Shown here: piece after piece, positions 56,292 to 64,000 of the stretch | How positions within the stretch are numbered: the stretch's first letter is position 1 | Layout of the letters: every line of letters begins with the position of its first letter | Notes under the pieces: model-generated | What the model saw: only the letters and a program-made list of their open reading frames with translations | Told to the model about the DNA's origin: nothing | Database searches by the model: none | Origin: Streptomyces sp. NRRL S-1022 | GTDB taxonomy: Bacteria > Actinomycetota > Actinomycetes > Streptomycetales > Streptomycetaceae | Direction of reading: 5' to 3' | NCBI RefSeq assembly: GCF_000720135.1 | Contig: NZ_JOIU01000010.1 | Coordinates: 62,001-126,000 of the forward strand | DNA length: 64,000 nt | Translations under genes and position numbers: made by a program

Positions 56292-57967
56292 TGCGCCTCC
56301 TCCTCGGCGACGGCGGCGGCCCCGACGGACTCCTGGGGCACCGTGGGTTCCGGTTCCGGTTCGGTCAGCGCCTCGGGCAGGATCACGGTGAACTCCGCGC
56401 CACCACCGGCCGCCGTACCCACGGTCGCGCTCCCGCCCTGCCGTTCGGCGAGCCGGCGCACCAGGGACAGCCCGATGCCCCGCTTGCCGTGCGCGGGCGG
56501 CTGCTTGGTGGACCACCCCTCCGTGAAGATCAACTCGCGTTGCTGCTCGGGGATTCCGGGGCCCGTGTCGTGCACCGTCAGGACGACCGTACGGCCCTCC
56601 GTGCGCAACTCGACCTCCACGCGCGCGTGGAGGGTGCCCGCGACCGCGTCGAGAGCGTTGTCCACGAGGTTGCCCACGACCGTGACCAGACCCCGGGGAT
56701 CGATCAGCCGGTCCGGGAGCCGGGTGCGCTCCGACACCCACAGGGCGACTCCGCGCTCGGCCGCCACGGTCGCCTTGCCGACCAGCAGCGCGGCCAGCAG
56801 CGGGTCCTGGATCTTCTCCGTGACCTGCTCGGCGGTGGCCCGGTGGTCCCCGACCACCTCGCCGACGAACTCCACGGCGTCGTCGTACATCTCCAGCTCC
56901 AGCAGTCCCAGCAGGGTGTGCATGCGGTTGGCGTGCTCGTGGTCCTGCGCGCGCAGGGCGTCGATCAGACCGCGGGTGGAGTCGAGTTCGCGCCCCAGCT
57001 GCTCCAGTTCGGTGCGGTCGCGCAGGGTGGCCACGGCGCCCCCGTCGCCGGTGGGCATGCGGTTGGCGACCAGGACGCGCTGGCCGCGCACGGTGAGCAG
57101 GTCGGTGCCGGTCACCCGGCCGGCCAGCACGTCCGTCGTGCGGCCCGCGCCGAGCGCCTCGTCCGGGGTCCGCCCGACGGCCTCGTCACCGATGCCCAGC
57201 AGCCGCCGCGCCTCGTCGTTGAGCAGGCGGACCCGGCCGCCCCGGTCGAGCGCCACGACGCCCTCCCGGATGCCGTGCAGCATCGCCTCGCGCTCCGCGA
57301 GCAGCGCCGAGATGTCGGAGAAGGCCAGGTCCCGGGTCTGCCGCTGGACCCGGCGGGAGATCAGCCAGGCGGCCAGCGCGCCCACCGCGAGCGCGCCGCC
57401 GGCGTACGCGAACAGTCCTGGGATGGCGCTGATGAGCCGCGCCCGCACACTGTCGTAGGCGATGCCGACCGAGACCGCGCCGACGATGCGGTGGCGGGCG
57501 TCGTACAGCGGCACCTTGCCGCGCGCCGAGCGTCCGAGCGTGCCCTTGTCGATCTCCATGACCTCCTCGCCCCGCAGGGCGTCGGAGGGGTCGGTGGAGA
57601 CGAGCCGGCCGATCTCCGAGGGCGTGGGGTGCGACCAGCGCACCCAGTTCCGGTCCAGCACCACGATGTACTCGGCGTGCGTGGCCCGGCGGATCCGCTC
57701 GGCCTCCCGCTGCACCGGACCGTTCCTGGTGGGCGGGGCGGTGAGGACCCCCTCGGCGATCTGCGGGTCCTGGGCGGTGGTCTCGGCGATGGCCAGCGCG
57801 CGCCGCATCGCCTCCTGGTCCAGCTGCTTGCTGAGCGGAGCCAGGAACAGCCCGGTCGCGAGCACCGCGACTCCCGCGGCGATCGCCACCTGCATCAGCA
57901 GCACCTGGGAGAACATCCGCCGGGGCAGTCCGAGGCGCAGACGGCGGACGGGGAGAGTGGGGCTCAT
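56288..57967 (-). CDS. CitA/DcuS-type sensor histidine kinase
   Basis: 559 residues. Helix 1 (about 20-45), an extracytoplasmic PAS/Cache-like sensor (about 46-178) with THAEYIVVLDRNWVRWSHPTPSEIG, helix 2 (about 180-205), a cytoplasmic PAS domain (about 220-310), then the CitA-type phosphorylation site His343 in DHEHANRMH and a HATPase_c domain (NLVDNALDA, VTVHDTGPGIP, GKRGIGLSLVRRL). CitA/DcuS kinases sense citrate or C4-dicarboxylates. The tail after residue 540 is acidic and disordered. The ATG at 57967 lies just before the domain start. Confidence 0.9.
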   Translation of the reverse strand: MSPTLPVRRLRLGLPRRMFSQVLLMQVAIAAGVAVLATGLFLAPLSKQLDQEAMRRALAIAETTAQDPQIAEGVLTAPPTRNGPVQREAERIRRATHAEYIVVLDRNWVRWSHPTPSEIGRLVSTDPSDALRGEEVMEIDKGTLGRSARGKVPLYDARHRIVGAVSVGIAYDSVRARLISAIPGLFAYAGGALAVGALAAWLISRRVQRQTRDLAFSDISALLAEREAMLHGIREGVVALDRGGRVRLLNDEARRLLGIGDEAVGRTPDEALGAGRTTDVLAGRVTGTDLLTVRGQRVLVANRMPTGDGGAVATLRDRTELEQLGRELDSTRGLIDALRAQDHEHANRMHTLLGLLELEMYDDAVEFVGEVVGDHRATAEQVTEKIQDPLLAALLVGKATVAAERGVALWVSERTRLPDRLIDPRGLVTVVGNLVDNALDAVAGTLHARVEVELRTEGRTVVLTVHDTGPGIPEQQRELIFTEGWSTKQPPAHGKRGIGLSLVRRLAERQGGSATVGTAAGGGAEFTVILPEALTEPEPEPTVPQESVGAAAVAEEEAQ

Positions 57968-58077
57968 GCCCACGACGGTACGTGGGACCGCCGGAAGCGC
58001 CCCAGGGGGTGTGGGGCGGATCGCTCGATCCACCCGTTGATCAATGGTTGACGGCATGGGTGACGGCATCCACGCGG

Positions 58078-59019
58078 CTAGCCGGCGAGCGCCGTCGGCC
58101 TCAGCTCGCGCACCTCGACCACGTCCATCCGCGCGGGCGTGCCGAGCACCGCCGCGCCACAGCTCTCCTGGCGGGGCGGCAGTGACGCCCCCTGCGCCAC
58201 GGTGACCCGCCACCGGCGGCCGTCGGTGTGCGCGACGGTGACCTCCCAGCGCGGAGCCGCACCGGCCGTCCGTACGACGCTCAGCACACCCGCCCGGTAC
58301 TCGTCCGCGGCCGACCGGACGGCCAGCTCCGCCGCCTGGCCGGGCCGTTCCCACGCGGAGCACCCCCGGCACCCCTCGACGACCACGCGCCCCTCCCGGA
58401 CGCCGTGCAGGGCCTCCTTCACGGTGTGCGCCTCGGCGCGGCCGTAGGCGTAGCCGTACGGCAGGACGAGCACCGTGGGCGCGAACCGGTGTCCACCCAG
58501 ATGGGTGACCTCCCAGACGCCCCGGACCCCGGAGGCGACCAGCTCCGTGGCGAGCGGACGGCCCAGGAGGGCGCAGCAGCGGTCGCGCTTGCCGTTGGTG
58601 CACACGAGCGCCAGCGGGTCACCGCGGTGCGGCTGCCCGGCGAGCACCGCGCCGAAGGAGCGGTGGTCACCGGCCCCGAGGCCGGCGAAGTCCAGGTCGA
58701 GCAGCCGCCGCGGATCGCGGGTGGTGGCACTGTGCAGCCATACGTTTCCCGGAACGGTGTGTGCGGAGTACACCCGCCGGATCGCGGGCGCACCGGTGTC
58801 GGCATGGCGTCCGGGGCGCCGGATCAGCGCGATGCGCACGCCGGTTCCGTCGGCGGCGGCCTCCAGCTCCCGGCCCAGCACGGGGTCCAGGTGACTGGAG
58901 GTGAGCGCCTTGACGCCCCACGGACCGGGCTGTTCCAGCAGCAGCCACGTCGTCGCCGTGGCAGCCGTACCGGAAACCGGCTCGTCGAGGCTCCGGGAGA
59001 CGGTCGCACACCTAGTCAC
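58078..59019 (-). CDS. Sucrase/ferredoxin-like thioredoxin-fold [2Fe-2S] protein
   Basis: 313 residues of the Suc_Fer-like family. The start (MTRCATVSRSLDEPVSGTAATATTWLLLEQPGPWG) is the family opening; CTNGKRDRCCALLGRPLA and WEVTHLGGHRFAPTVLVLP hold the conserved cysteines and His of the thioredoxin-like ferredoxin fold, and CRGCSAW lies near the end. Related proteins are iron-regulated and thought to reduce or release iron or handle siderophores. The GTG at 59019 directly abuts an iron box and has a TAGGCT 7 nt upstream, so the mRNA is probably leaderless and repressed by a DmdR/IdeR protein. Confidence 0.85.
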   Translation of the reverse strand: MTRCATVSRSLDEPVSGTAATATTWLLLEQPGPWGVKALTSSHLDPVLGRELEAAADGTGVRIALIRRPGRHADTGAPAIRRVYSAHTVPGNVWLHSATTRDPRRLLDLDFAGLGAGDHRSFGAVLAGQPHRGDPLALVCTNGKRDRCCALLGRPLATELVASGVRGVWEVTHLGGHRFAPTVLVLPYGYAYGRAEAHTVKEALHGVREGRVVVEGCRGCSAWERPGQAAELAVRSAADEYRAGVLSVVRTAGAAPRWEVTVAHTDGRRWRVTVAQGASLPPRQESCGAAVLGTPARMDVVEVRELRPTALAG

Positions 59020-59038
59020 AGAGGTGAGCCTAACCTGA
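59020..59038. promoter_or_regulatory. Iron box (DmdR/IdeR site) of the sucrase/ferredoxin gene
   Basis: On the minus strand it reads TCAGGTTAGGCTCACCTCT, 16 of 19 positions of TTAGGTTAGGCTCACCTAA. It lies directly against the GTG start, overlapping the likely -10 TAGGCT, so binding of DmdR1/IdeR with Fe2+ should block transcription. Confidence 0.88.
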
Positions 59039-59072
59039 CTCCCGCCGCGGGCCCTTCCGGCGGTGCCGTGCC

Positions 59073-60329
59073 CTACTCCGGGAGGGGCTGCGGCGGGCGC
59101 GGACCGACGTAGTGGCCGCTGGGGCGCATGCGCAGCGGGCGCTCGCCGTACTCCTCCAGGGCGTGGGCGATCCAGCCCGCCGTGCGGGCGACGGCGAAGA
59201 TCGTCTCGCCGGCCGTGGCCGGCATGCCGCAGGACGCGGTGAACACCGCCAGGGCCAGGTCCACGTTGGCGTGCAGCGGGGTGTGCCGGGCGGTCGTCGC
59301 CACGATGTCGCGGGCCGCGAGCAGCGCGGACTCCGCGCGCGGGACCTGTTCGAGGAGGCCGAAGAGCACCCGCGCGCGGGGGTCCTCGCCCGCGTACAGC
59401 CGGTGGCCGAGGCCGGGGACGCGGCGGCCCTCGCGCAGTTCGGCGGCGATCACGGGGACCGCCGTGCCCTGGTCCAGCACGTCCAGCAGCATCCGGTGGG
59501 CCAGGCCGCTGGCGGCGCCGTGCAGCGGACCCTCCAGCACGCCGAGCCCGGCCGAGACGGCCGCGTACGCGTGCGCGCGGGCCGAGGCGGCGACCCGTAC
59601 CGCGAGCGTCGACGCGGCCAGGTCGTGGTCGGCGAGCAGCGCCAGCGCGGTGTCCAGGACGCGCAGGGAGGCCTCGTCGGCCGGGCGGCCGGTCAGCCGG
59701 GTCCACAGGCGCTGGGCCAGCGGACCGTCGTCCTTGCGCTCGTACGCGGCCGGCGGCAGGGCGGCGACCAGGGTCGGGATGAGGATCCGCGCCGTACTCA
59801 GCACGGCCTCCTCGGACAGGTCGAAGCGCAGCGGGTCCTCGGCCGCGGCGGCGACCGCCGCCACCCGCAGCCGGTCGACGGGCGAGGCGTGCTCGGACAG
59901 GGCGTCCACCGCGCGGCGGGCGACCTCCACGGTGGTGTCGGGTGCGGAGAAGGCCGCCCCGGGGCTCATCCGGCCCGTCCAGAGCCACTCCGCGACCTCC
60001 TCGTAGGGGTGGCGGGCGGCCAGCTCGACGGCGTCCACGCCCCGGTAGAAGTACCGGTCCTGCTCGATCAGCGTGATCCGGGTGCGGACGGACAGGTCAC
60101 CGCCCGAGCCCGGGGTTCCGGCCGCCTCGCGCCGGTTGCGGCGGGCGAGGGCCTCCACCTCCTTGGCCTCGAAGGTGCTGGCCCGGCCGCCGGGCTCGCG
60201 TCTGCTGCTGAGCAGGCCGCGGCTCACGTACGCGTAGACCGTCTCCGGCTTCACGCCGAGGAGTTCGGCCGTCTCCTTGGTGGTCAGCCGGTGCCCGGGG
60301 CGGTGGGGAACGGTGTCGTGATCGCGCAT
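59073..60329 (-). CDS. Citrate synthase-like protein with N-terminal helix-turn-helix
   Basis: 418 residues. Residues about 15-65 (RLTTKETAELLGVKPETVYAYVSRGLLSSRREPGGRASTFEAKEVEAL) form a MerR-like helix-turn-helix, followed by a short linker and a complete citrate synthase domain with His270 (GPLHGAASG), His309 (VPGLGHRLY) and Asp357 (HANVDLAL). The enzyme may thus bind DNA as well as make citrate (or 2-methylcitrate) from oxaloacetate and acetyl-CoA. The start ATG 60329 has TACGGT 7 nt upstream, a leaderless-type start; GTG 60338 is an alternative. It is divergent from a second citrate synthase, with an inverted repeat in between. Confidence 0.87.
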   Translation of the reverse strand: MRDHDTVPHRPGHRLTTKETAELLGVKPETVYAYVSRGLLSSRREPGGRASTFEAKEVEALARRNRREAAGTPGSGGDLSVRTRITLIEQDRYFYRGVDAVELAARHPYEEVAEWLWTGRMSPGAAFSAPDTTVEVARRAVDALSEHASPVDRLRVAAVAAAAEDPLRFDLSEEAVLSTARILIPTLVAALPPAAYERKDDGPLAQRLWTRLTGRPADEASLRVLDTALALLADHDLAASTLAVRVAASARAHAYAAVSAGLGVLEGPLHGAASGLAHRMLLDVLDQGTAVPVIAAELREGRRVPGLGHRLYAGEDPRARVLFGLLEQVPRAESALLAARDIVATTARHTPLHANVDLALAVFTASCGMPATAGETIFAVARTAGWIAHALEEYGERPLRMRPSGHYVGPRPPQPLPE

Positions 60330-60357
60330 GGACGCCACCGTAGCCGTCTCTGCACAG

Positions 60358-60393
60358 GTTGATGGCTACATGTTGATTACATCAACGTTGACA
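60358..60393. promoter_or_regulatory. GTTGAT/ATCAAC operator array between the two citrate synthase genes
   Basis: Four related half-sites: GTTGAT (60358-60363), GTTGAT (60372-60377), ATCAAC (60381-60386), GTTGAC (60387-60392). The middle two form the palindrome GTTGAT-TAC-ATCAAC. The last overlaps TTGACA (60388-60393), the -35 of the plus-strand promoter (16 bp before TAGACA at 60410-60415). The DNA-binding citrate synthase encoded next door is a natural candidate to bind it. Confidence 0.65.
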
Positions 60394-60444
60394 GGATCTT
60401 CGTCAAGAGTAGACAGTCGGATCAAGTCGAGGGAGGAAAGAACC

Positions 60445-61611
60445 ATGGCCGTCAACAGGACCAGCACCCCGCTCATCGACGCCCCGCGCGGCCTCGCGGG
60501 CGTCGTCGTCGCCGAGACCGAGATCGGTGACGTCCGGGGCCGGGAGGGCTTCTACCACTACCGCCAGTACTCCGCCGTCGACCTCGCCCGCACCCGCAGC
60601 TTCGAGGACGTGTGGCATCTCCTGGTCCACGGCGCGCTCCCGGACGCGCGGCGCGGCGCCGCCTTCGCCGCCGAGACCGCCGCCCTGCGGCGCCTGCCCG
60701 ACGGCGTACGCACGGCCCTGCCCGCGATCGCCGGGGCCGGCCGGCTCTCCGGTCCGCTGGCCGGACTGCGCACGGCACTGTCCCTGCTGGGCGCCGCCCA
60801 GGGCTTCCGGCCGGTCTACGACACCGACCCGGACCAGCGGCGCGCCGACACCGTGGCCGTCTGCGCGGCCGTACCCACCCTGCTGACCGCGCTGTACCGG
60901 CTAGGCCGGGGCCTCGACCCCGTAGAGCCCCGCGAGGACCTCTCGTACGCGGCCAACTACCTGTACATGCTGACCGGTTGGGAACCGGATCCGCGTCGGG
61001 TCCGTGCGGTCGAGCAATACCTGATCTCAACCATTGATCACGGATTCAACGCGTCAACCTTCACCGCACGCGTCATCGCGTCCACCGGCGCCGACGTCAC
61101 GGCCTGCCTGACCGGTGCCGTCGGCGCTCTTTCCGGCCCGCTGCACGGAGGCGCGCCCAGCCGGGCCCTGGACACGCTGGACGCCATCGGCACGCCCGAC
61201 CGGATCGACGCCTGGATCCGCGCCCGGGTGCTCGCCGGCGACCGGATCATGGGCTTCGGCCACGCCGTCTACCGTACGGAGGACCCCCGTTCCCGGATGC
61301 TGCGCGAGATCGCCCTCGGCTTCGGCGGCCCCCGGGTCGACTTCGCGGTGGAGGTCGAGCGCCGGGTGGAGGCGATCCTCGCCGAGCTGAAGCCCGGCCG
61401 CGAACTCCACACGAACGTCGAGTTCTACGCCGGTGTGGTCATGGAACTGTGCGGCCTGCCCCGGGAGATGTTCACCCCCACCTTCGCGGCGGCACGCGTC
61501 GTCGGCTGGAGCGCCAACATCCTGGAACAGGCCACCGACCCGAAGATCATCCGCCCGGTGGCACGGTACGTGGGCCCGGAGCCCAGGGTGGCGGTGGCCT
61601 CCGGCCGCTGA
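60445..61611 (+). CDS. Citrate synthase family protein (Asp-to-Glu active site)
   Basis: 388 residues. GPLHGGAPS (His234), FGHAVYRTEDPRS (His273) and TNVEFYAG align with the citrate synthase active site, but the catalytic Asp is Glu326. Some actinobacterial citrate synthase homologues show NVEFY here, so activity as citrate or methylcitrate synthase may persist. Family segments YHYRQYSAVDLARTRSFEDVWHLLVHG and SYAANYLYMLTGWEPDPRRVRAVEQYLISTIDHGFNASTFTARVIAST are intact. ATG 60445 follows GGGAGGAAAG. It is divergent from the HTH citrate synthase. Confidence 0.88.
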   Translation: MAVNRTSTPLIDAPRGLAGVVVAETEIGDVRGREGFYHYRQYSAVDLARTRSFEDVWHLLVHGALPDARRGAAFAAETAALRRLPDGVRTALPAIAGAGRLSGPLAGLRTALSLLGAAQGFRPVYDTDPDQRRADTVAVCAAVPTLLTALYRLGRGLDPVEPREDLSYAANYLYMLTGWEPDPRRVRAVEQYLISTIDHGFNASTFTARVIASTGADVTACLTGAVGALSGPLHGGAPSRALDTLDAIGTPDRIDAWIRARVLAGDRIMGFGHAVYRTEDPRSRMLREIALGFGGPRVDFAVEVERRVEAILAELKPGRELHTNVEFYAGVVMELCGLPREMFTPTFAAARVVGWSANILEQATDPKIIRPVARYVGPEPRVAVASGR

Positions 61612-61763
61612 CGCGGACCGGCGACCCGCCGGTGACGCGGCGCCTCAAGCCGGCGGGCACAAGCACCGTTCCCCACCGCTCGTATCCTGGACGACCAGTC
61701 CACGCCCGTCCGTGCGCCGGGCCCGCGAGCCGGTGCGCGCTGGTACGTCAGAGAGGTCGCCCG

Positions 61764-62855
61764 TTGGGGAACAGCCCGGTAGACAGCGGAAGCCCGCAGC
61801 AGATCCCGGTCGTCGTGCTCGCCGGGTTCCTGGGCTCCGGGAAGACCACGCTCCTCAACCATCTGCTGCACCGCAGCGGAGGCAGCAGGATCGGGGCCAT
61901 CGTCAACGACTTCGGGGCCATCGAGATCGACGCCATGGCCGTCGCCGGCGCCCTCGGCGACTCGACCGTCTCCCTCGGCAACGGCTGTCTGTGCTGTGCC
62001 GTCGACGCCGGCGAACTCGACCTCTACCTGGACCGGCTCGCCGCGCCCGCCACCGGCATCGACGTGATCGTCATCGAGGCCAGCGGGCTGGCGGAGCCGC
62101 AGGAACTGGTGCGGATGGTGCTCGCCAGCGAGCATCCCGGCATCGTCTACGGCGGTCTGGTCGAGGTGGTCGACGCCGCCGAGTTCGACGCCACGCGGGC
62201 CGGGCACCCCGAGATCGACCGGCACCTCGCCCTCGCCGACCTGGTCGTCGTCAACAAACTCGACCGCGCCGGCGACGCCGACCGGATCCTGGGGCTCGTG
62301 CGCTCGCTCACCGACCGGGCCGCCGTCGTCCCCGCCACCTACGGCCGTATCGATCCCGAGTTCCTCTTCGACTGCCGGCCCACCGAGGAGCGCGTCGGGC
62401 AGCTGTCCTTCGACGACCTGGACGACCACGGCGACGACAACCACACCGGCCACCTGCACACCGGCTACGACAGCCTCTCCTTCACCTCCGACGTGCCGCT
62501 GGAGCCCCGCCGGCTCATGCGGTTCCTGGACGGCCGGCCCGAGGGGCTGTACCGGATCAAGGGGTACGTCGACTTCGGGCCGTACGACCCGGTCAACCGG
62601 TACGCCGTGCACGCCGTCGGCCGGTTCCTGCGCTTCTACCCGGAGCCCTGGGCACCGGGGGAGGCCCGTCTCACCCAGCTCGTGCTGATCGGCTCCGGCA
62701 TCGACGCGGACACCCTCGGCAAGGAACTCCAGGGGTGCAGGAACGACGCCCCGCACGCCGATGAGCACGGCATGTGGGGCGTCCTGCGCTACGTACAGGG
62801 CCCGGACGGACCGGACGGCGGGACGGAAGCGGACCTGGAGGATCCGCCCGCCTAG
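61764..62855 (+). CDS. COG0523/CobW-family GTPase (metal chaperone type)
   Basis: 363 residues. Walker A GFLGSGKT (21-28), the metal-binding CLCC (75-78 in GNGCLCC), switch region EASGLAEPQ, guanine-binding NKLD and a C-terminal CobW_C domain (GLYRIKGYVDFG, HAVGRFLRFYPEPW). A His/Asp-rich stretch (DDLDDHGDDNHTGHLHTGYD) may hold metal. COG0523 proteins deliver Zn, Co or other metals to enzymes. The TTG start at 61764 is preferred because AGAGAGG lies 6 nt upstream. Neighbours give no definite target. Confidence 0.85.
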   Translation: MGNSPVDSGSPQQIPVVVLAGFLGSGKTTLLNHLLHRSGGSRIGAIVNDFGAIEIDAMAVAGALGDSTVSLGNGCLCCAVDAGELDLYLDRLAAPATGIDVIVIEASGLAEPQELVRMVLASEHPGIVYGGLVEVVDAAEFDATRAGHPEIDRHLALADLVVVNKLDRAGDADRILGLVRSLTDRAAVVPATYGRIDPEFLFDCRPTEERVGQLSFDDLDDHGDDNHTGHLHTGYDSLSFTSDVPLEPRRLMRFLDGRPEGLYRIKGYVDFGPYDPVNRYAVHAVGRFLRFYPEPWAPGEARLTQLVLIGSGIDADTLGKELQGCRNDAPHADEHGMWGVLRYVQGPDGPDGGTEADLEDPPA

Positions 62856-62904
62856 CTTCGCCCGCCTCGACCCGGGCCGCCCGCGTGGACCCGGGCCGCC
62901 CGGC

Positions 62905-64000
62905 TCAGAGCACCGGCCCCGCCACCACGGCCACCGTCTTCGGCAGCGAGGTGCCTGAGCCGTCCCGGCGCGGGTCCACCTCGGGCAGCTCCACCGGGGT
63001 GCCGTTCTTCTGCGCCGCGCGCGCGGGCAGCGGGCCCGCCCAGGCCAGCGACAGACAGTCCTCGCCCTTCAGGAAGCGCTGGCAGCGCACACCGCCCGTG
63101 GCCCGGCCCTTGCGCGGGTACTGGTCGAACGGGGTCAGCTTGGCCGTCGTCTGCACCGAGTCGTCCAGCGTGCCGCGCGAGCCCGCCACCGTGAACACCA
63201 CCGCGTCGGCGGCCGGGTCGACCGCCGTGAAAAAGATGACCTTCGCGCCCTCGGTGAGCTTGATGCCCGCCATGCCGCCCGCCGGGCGGCCCTGCGGCCG
63301 GACGATCGAGGCCTGGAACCGCAGCAGCTGCGCGTCGTCCGTGACGAACACCAGGTCCTCCTCGCCGGTGCGCAGCTCCACCGCGCCGACGATCCGGTCG
63401 CCCTCCTTGAGCGTGATGACCTCCAACTCGTCCTTGTTGGACGGATAGTCGGGCACCACCCGCTTGACGACACCCTGCTCCGTGCCGAGCGCGAGACCCG
63501 GCGACGACTCGTCCAGCGTGGTCAGGCAGACCACCGTCTCGTCGTCCCCCAGGGAGACGAACTCCGCCAGCGGGGCCCCGCCGGAGAGGTGCGGCGCGGG
63601 CAGCGGCTCCGGCAGCTGCGGCAGGTCGACCACGTTGATCCGCAGCAGCCGGCCCGCCGAGGTCACCGCACCGATCACCCCGCGCGCGGTCGCCGGCACC
63701 GCCGAGACGATCACGTCGTGCTTGACGCGCTTGGCGCCCGCCGCCTGCGGGAACGGCTCCGCGGTCGCCGTACGGGCCAGCAGCCCCGTCGAGGACAGCA
63801 GCACCCGGCACGGGTCGTCGGCCACCTGCAGCGGCACCGTGGCCGCCGTGGCGCCCGCGGACTCCAGCAGGACCGTGCGCCGGTCAGTGCCGAACTTCTT
63901 GGCCACGGCGGCCAGCTCGGCCGAGACCAGCTTGCGCAGCTCCGCGTCCGACTCCAGGATCCGGGTCAGCTCCTCGATCTCCGCGGTGAGCTTGTCCTTC
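62905..64000 (-). CDS. parC: DNA topoisomerase IV subunit A, C-terminal part (incomplete)
   Basis: The frame starts beyond the right edge; the visible 365 residues are the end of the helical core (about KLTAEIEELTRILESDAELRKLVSAEL) and the C-terminal beta-pinwheel, with blades such as VIVSAVPATARGVIGAVTSAGRLLRINVVDLP, VVCLTTLDESSPGLALGTEQGVVKRV and QTTAKLTPFDQYPRKGRATGGVRC. Such pinwheels wrap DNA. A canonical GyrA box (QRRGGKG) is not seen, fitting ParC. The partner parE lies at 44750-46873. Confidence 0.9.
   Translation of the reverse strand, partial: KDKLTAEIEELTRILESDAELRKLVSAELAAVAKKFGTDRRTVLLESAGATAATVPLQVADDPCRVLLSSTGLLARTATAEPFPQAAGAKRVKHDVIVSAVPATARGVIGAVTSAGRLLRINVVDLPQLPEPLPAPHLSGGAPLAEFVSLGDDETVVCLTTLDESSPGLALGTEQGVVKRVVPDYPSNKDELEVITLKEGDRIVGAVELRTGEEDLVFVTDDAQLLRFQASIVRPQGRPAGGMAGIKLTEGAKVIFFTAVDPAADAVVFTVAGSRGTLDDSVQTTAKLTPFDQYPRKGRATGGVRCQRFLKGEDCLSLAWAGPLPARAAQKNGTPVELPEVDPRRDGSGTSLPKTVAVVAGPVL

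Noticed and set aside
58037..58051. TTGATCAATGGTTGA near the CitA-type kinase, repeated (14 bases, inverted) at 61027-61040 inside the second citrate synthase
   Set aside because: One copy is inside a coding region and a 14-base match is expected by chance in a window this long.

Overview
The window is a piece of a Streptomyces chromosome, very probably the conserved core of a species close to S. coelicolor. The evidence is GC content above 70 %, GTG and TTG starts, and the core gene order dapF, rsh, hflX, dinG-like helicase, lexA, nrdR-nrdJ, rnhB, hrdB, parE and parC. All assignments come from reading motifs and context; no database search was run.

Layout. 0-8.3 kb: end of a membrane protein, dapF, a RelA/SpoT homologue, a secreted M1 aminopeptidase, hflX and a convergent secreted protease. 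8.9-13.5 kb: a three-gene NRPS-independent siderophore (NIS) locus of class III aminotransferase, IucA/IucC synthetase and GNAT acyltransferase. 14-21.4 kb: genome maintenance and dNTP supply, with a DinG/XPD-like helicase, lexA under a perfect SOS box, and nrdR-nrdJ under two candidate NrdR boxes. 21.4-24.5 kb: TerD, DUF4937, histidine phosphatase and ADP-ribosylglycohydrolase genes. 24.9-27.2 kb: a drug exporter and TetR regulator sharing two near-identical 20-bp palindromes. 27.3-37.2 kb: rnhB, a stand-alone helicase-tail-like protein, a RecQ helicase with a phosphoribosyltransferase tail, DUF4192, a glycogen-debranching-like protein and a Nudix/winged-helix regulator. 37.4-44.3 kb: a one-chain ABC protein with a very long linker, a FadR-type regulator, the principal sigma factor hrdB, a trypsin-like protease and a DUF7455 zinc-finger protein.

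44.7-58 kb: parE, a NarL-type two-component pair with a DUF1453 protein, a DUF485/solute-sodium symporter pair, an NMT1/SsuA-type ABC importer and CitA/CitB-type signalling genes (one kinase, two paralogous response regulators). 58-62.9 kb: a sucrase/ferredoxin-like [2Fe-2S] protein whose GTG start directly abuts a 16/19 iron box, a citrate synthase with an N-terminal helix-turn-helix divergent from a second citrate synthase, and a COG0523 (CobW-like) GTPase. The window ends inside parC, read from the minus strand.

The most interesting points are the divergent citrate synthase pair, where a DNA-binding citrate synthase faces an operator-like GTTGAT/ATCAAC array; the orphan NIS siderophore locus together with the iron-box gene 45 kb away; the RecQ-phosphoribosyltransferase fusion; and the CitB-type regulator half-site array in front of the ABC importer. 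Several genes (dapF, DUF4937, histidine phosphatase, helicase-tail protein, ABC fusion, sucrase/ferredoxin, HTH-citrate synthase) have a -10-like hexamer 6-7 nt before the start codon, which points to leaderless transcripts. I saw no tRNA, rRNA, CRISPR array, insertion sequence or prophage gene.
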